Shown: positions 12,659 to 13,347 of the stretch, in pieces
How positions within the stretch are numbered: position 1 is the stretch's first letter
Layout of the letters: each line of letters begins with the position of its first letter
Assembly: GCA_017880705.1 (NCBI GenBank)
Contig: JADGRS010000039.1
Location: 1 to 13,347 of the forward strand
DNA: 13,347 bases
Origin: Burkholderiales bacterium
GTDB lineage: Bacteria; Pseudomonadota; Gammaproteobacteria; Burkholderiales; Usitatibacteraceae
Direction of reading: 5' to 3'
Translations under genes and position numbers: made by a program
The notes under the pieces: model-generated
Database searches by the model: none
Seen by the model: the letters and a program-made list of their open reading frames with translations, nothing else
What the model was told of the DNA's origin: nothing

Positions 12659-13347
12659 ATGCAGACCGCGCTTCTCATCCTGCCGAACTTCGTGCTGATC
12701 GTGATCGGCCTCGCGCTCGCGCGCCGTTTCGATTTCGGCCGCGGATTCTGGGACGGGCTCGAAAGGCTCGTCTACTACGTGCTCTTTCCGGCGCTGCTGT
12801 TCCGCTCGCTCGCGATCGCGAGCATCGACTTCGCGGCGACCGGATTGCTGGTGGTGTCCGCCCTCGCCTTCACTTTCGCGGGATTCGTGCTGTCGCTCGC
12901 CCCGGGCCCGCTCTTCAAGCTCGGCCGCAAGCTCCTCGCGACGGGCTCGCAGTGCGGCTACCGTTTCAACACCTACGTGGGGCTCGCGATCGCGGGAAGC
13001 CTTTTCGGCAACGCCGGCGTGGCGCTCGCCGCGCTCCTGCTCGGCGTGATGATCCCGCTCGCGAATTTCCTCGCCGTCGCCATGCTGGCCTCCCATGGCA
13101 AGCGCGGCTTCATCTACGAGCTGGGGACGCACCCGCTGCTGATGTCGTCCCTCGCGGGCCTCGCGTGGAACGCGGCCGGATTGCCGCTGCCGGGATTCGC
13201 CGACCAGACGCTCAACCTCCTCGCCGTGAGCGCGCTGCCCGCGGGGCTTCTCTCGGTGGGCGCGGCGATGCGCGTCGAGCGCGGCCAGGGCTCGGTGGGA
13301 GCGCACTCGTGGTGGCTCGCCGTGAAGCTCGTCGCGGTTCCGGCGAT
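12659..13347 (+). CDS. AEC-family (auxin efflux carrier-type) permease (partial, C-terminus outside window)
   Basis: The only plus-strand gene. It begins at an ATG at 12659 and stays open to the window end, giving 229 residues of a family usually about 310 long. The protein is strongly hydrophobic with about seven membrane segments visible: TALLILPNFVLIVIGLALARRF (about 3-24), the YYVLFPALLFRSLA segment (about 39-52), a long TM near 62-82, then GLAIAGSLFGNAGVALAALLLGVMIPLANFLAV (about 109-141), LLMSSLAGLAWNAAGLPLPG (about 161-180) and LLAVSALPAGLLSVGAAM (about 187-204). The Gly-Asn pair in the central helix and the PxxN pattern match AEC carriers. These move organic acids such as malate or malonate. 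Divergence from suyA by 49 bases suggests co-regulation and possibly transport of a substrate or product of the same pathway. Confidence 0.88.
   Translation, partial: MQTALLILPNFVLIVIGLALARRFDFGRGFWDGLERLVYYVLFPALLFRSLAIASIDFAATGLLVVSALAFTFAGFVLSLAPGPLFKLGRKLLATGSQCGYRFNTYVGLAIAGSLFGNAGVALAALLLGVMIPLANFLAVAMLASHGKRGFIYELGTHPLLMSSLAGLAWNAAGLPLPGFADQTLNLLAVSALPAGLLSVGAAMRVERGQGSVGAHSWWLAVKLVAVPA

Noticed and set aside
12610..12678. A longer start for the suyA-like gene at 12678
   Set aside because: The 23-residue extension has no family similarity and would overlap the start of the divergent transporter gene. The ATG at 12609 has a good ribosome site.
1..13347. tRNA or rRNA genes, CRISPR arrays, transposase genes, attachment sites
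   Set aside because: I found no cloverleaf-like sequence, no regularly spaced repeats, no transposase or integrase motifs. Coding density leaves little room for them.

Overview
The window is GC-rich and has the codon and gene style of a betaproteobacterium, probably of the order Burkholderiales. The taxonomic cue is a TctC/Bug-type periplasmic binding protein next to metabolic genes, plus many GTG starts and 1-4 base gene overlaps; this is an inference. Fifteen of the sixteen genes lie on the minus strand and read right to left. Only the truncated AEC transporter at the right edge is on the plus strand.

Right block (about 6.2-12.6 kb, minus strand). In transcription order it holds a two-subunit UxaA-family lyase that best matches sulfolactate sulfo-lyase (suyA, suyB), a YeiH-type exporter matching suyZ, an iron-sulfur subunit and two small cytochrome-b-like anchors of a succinate dehydrogenase/fumarate reductase-type complex, a TctC binding protein, and a two-subunit class I fumarase-type hydratase. 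From suyZ to the TctC gene the junctions are 4-10 base overlaps or a 44 base gap, so this is very likely one operon. The first three genes suggest cleavage of a sulfonate (sulfolactate to pyruvate and sulfite) with export of the sulfur anion. The redox complex and hydratase suggest processing of a C4 or similar acid. How the two halves connect is not known from the sequence.

Middle block (2.36-6.03 kb). A tonB-exbB-exbD-exbD operon ends in a secreted TPR protein gene. It would energise TonB-dependent outer-membrane uptake. No receptor gene is in the window.

Left block (1-2.36 kb). A promoter-like sequence overlapped by an 8+8 base inverted repeat precedes a fused TRAP transporter permease gene. 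That gene overlaps by 4 bases the start of a flavoprotein of the SdhA/FrdA/aspartate-oxidase family, which runs off the left edge. This flavoprotein has Cys where covalent-FAD SdhA/FrdA proteins have the FAD-linking His. It is the only flavoprotein in the window that could complete the flavoprotein-less SdhB-C-D set in the right block.

The main point of interest is the combined sulfo-lyase, exporter, membrane redox complex and hydratase operon, whose overall pathway I cannot match to a described one. No RNA genes, CRISPR arrays, insertion sequences or prophage genes were seen.
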